Made by a program: the position numbers and the translations under genes
Shown: positions 1 through 64,000 of the stretch, piece after piece
Layout: each line of letters opens with the position of its first letter
Position numbering within the stretch: position 1 is the first letter of the stretch
Source: Petrosia ficiformis
Lineage: Eukaryota > Porifera > Demospongiae > Haplosclerida > Petrosiidae
Reading direction: 5' to 3'
NCBI GenBank assembly: GCA_947044365.1
Contig: OX345636.1
Span: forward strand, 39,474,191 to 39,538,190
Length of the DNA: 64,000 nucleotides
The notes under the pieces: model-generated
Told to the model about the DNA's origin: nothing
Seen by the model: only the letters and a program-made list of their open reading frames with translations
The model's database searches: none

Positions 1-63058
<63,058 letters not shown>

Positions 63059-64000
63059 GGAAAACAAATCAACTATTTTTATTGATTTATTATTTTAAGT
63101 AACAAGAATTTATCATTAAGCTGTAGGTTACATGTAAGTACAGTAAATGTCATAACTAAATATTTTATTTTTATTTGATATATATAGCTATAATCTTTTT
63201 ACTACTCAAACTTACAGTGTGTTTGTAGCTGCATTTCTAAAATTATTTCCATTAGTGATATAAACAATGAAACCATAATTCATCAATTGTAGGGGGACAC
63301 TCAAAACATGTTTGGAAACAATAATGTTGTTGTTATGTCTTGTATACATCCATAATGCCGCTATATAGCTACTATCAATGAATTGAACCATGAACAAACA
63401 TAAGAGGGTATTCAATTGCAATGTCATATTACTGTCTAAGTACCACCAAAAAATGGATAACTGATAAAATAATAAACCAAATCATGAATAATTATAGCAT
63501 CTAGATTATAGCTAATCCTGTATATATTTTACTTTGTTTCATCGAAGACCTATTAAGAAAACCAGTTATACTCTTCTTTAATTACAGTGACTAAAACGGT
63601 ATATGCATATGGATTTGAAATCTGACAGCATTTCATTGTGTGAAGGGGTACATAACTAGGACAGATACTACTGCAAAGCCTAATAAAATTTCGTTAATTA
63701 TTAATAAAGTTTTGAAGGGGTATATATATATGTTAAATCTTAATGTCACATATCTTCCTGGAGATCACATCACCAACGTCTAGACTAAGGTTGTCTGTAA
63801 AAATCTTTTGGTGATTCATTCTGCTGTTGTTAGCCATATATATGAAGTCTATTGTTATAAGGAAATTTATTTTCTTTAATAGGTGTATACCACTGCAAAA
63901 AATAACAGGTTTCCTGATGTGCGTTAAGAGAAACCTATAAGGAAATATGAGAGAAATTTAGTAGAATCCACTGGAAACATAAAGACACGGCATGTTTCTT
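63059..64000 (+). other. 3' UTR and downstream region
   Basis: Candidate polyadenylation signals AATAAA occur at 63471-63476, 63682-63687 and 63703-63708; which is used cannot be told. Beyond the stop there is no open frame with recognisable content on either strand. Confidence 0.6.

Overview
The window is AT-rich, intron-rich metazoan DNA. The domain set (NIDO, SRCR, calcium-binding EGF, AMOP, VWD, somatomedin-B, Ser/Pro-rich mucin tract), the short AT-rich introns and the dense MITE-type insertions fit an early-branching animal. A sponge is most likely and a cnidarian is less likely; this is inference from content, because no marker gene is present.

One plus-strand gene appears to occupy almost the whole window, from inside an exon at base 1 to a stop at 63056-63058. 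I traced 74 coding exons by matching splice signals and reading phase. By hand summation they total 14,199 nt, or 4,733 codons including the stop, and the frame closes exactly. The 5' end, with any signal peptide, lies upstream. The product is a giant type I membrane protein. Its C-terminal half has the MUC4-like order mucin tract - NIDO - AMOP - VWD - EGFs - membrane-proximal domain - TM - short acidic tail. Its N-terminal half is a tandem array of NIDO, EGF and SRCR modules.

Layout: 1-19.4 kb is array block A (NIDO, EGFs, divergent SRCR, three EGFs, NIDO, EGFs, SRCR, divergent SRCR, somatomedin-B, SRCR, SRCR, divergent SRCR). 19.4-23.3 kb is an older, partly deleted unit with a broken SRCR half-exon. 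23.07-39.4 kb is block B, a near copy of block A shifted by about 23.4 kb at its left end, which has lost the somatomedin-B segment by a crossover inside an exon. 39.76-41.1 kb is a Ser/Pro/Asp/Val mucin exon. 42-48 kb holds NIDO-AMOP-VWD and two linked domains. 48.3-52.6 kb is an EGF cluster. 52.9-54.9 kb is the membrane-proximal domain. 61.6-63.06 kb encodes the TM and tail, followed by the 3' UTR.

The 6.6-kb intron at 54914-61557 contains the most unusual object here: a complete 4.57-kb Tc1/mariner-type transposon (55686-60259) with near-identical inverted ends and a TA duplication. It carries two convergent, intron-containing genes: a DD34E transposase on the minus strand and a BEN-domain protein on the plus strand. 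Foldback elements and a piggyBac-type TTAA MITE flank it. Other introns hold further MITE families and a decayed Ty3/mdg4-type Pol remnant that predates the segmental duplication. I saw no tRNA, rRNA or CRISPR array, and nothing that looks bacterial.
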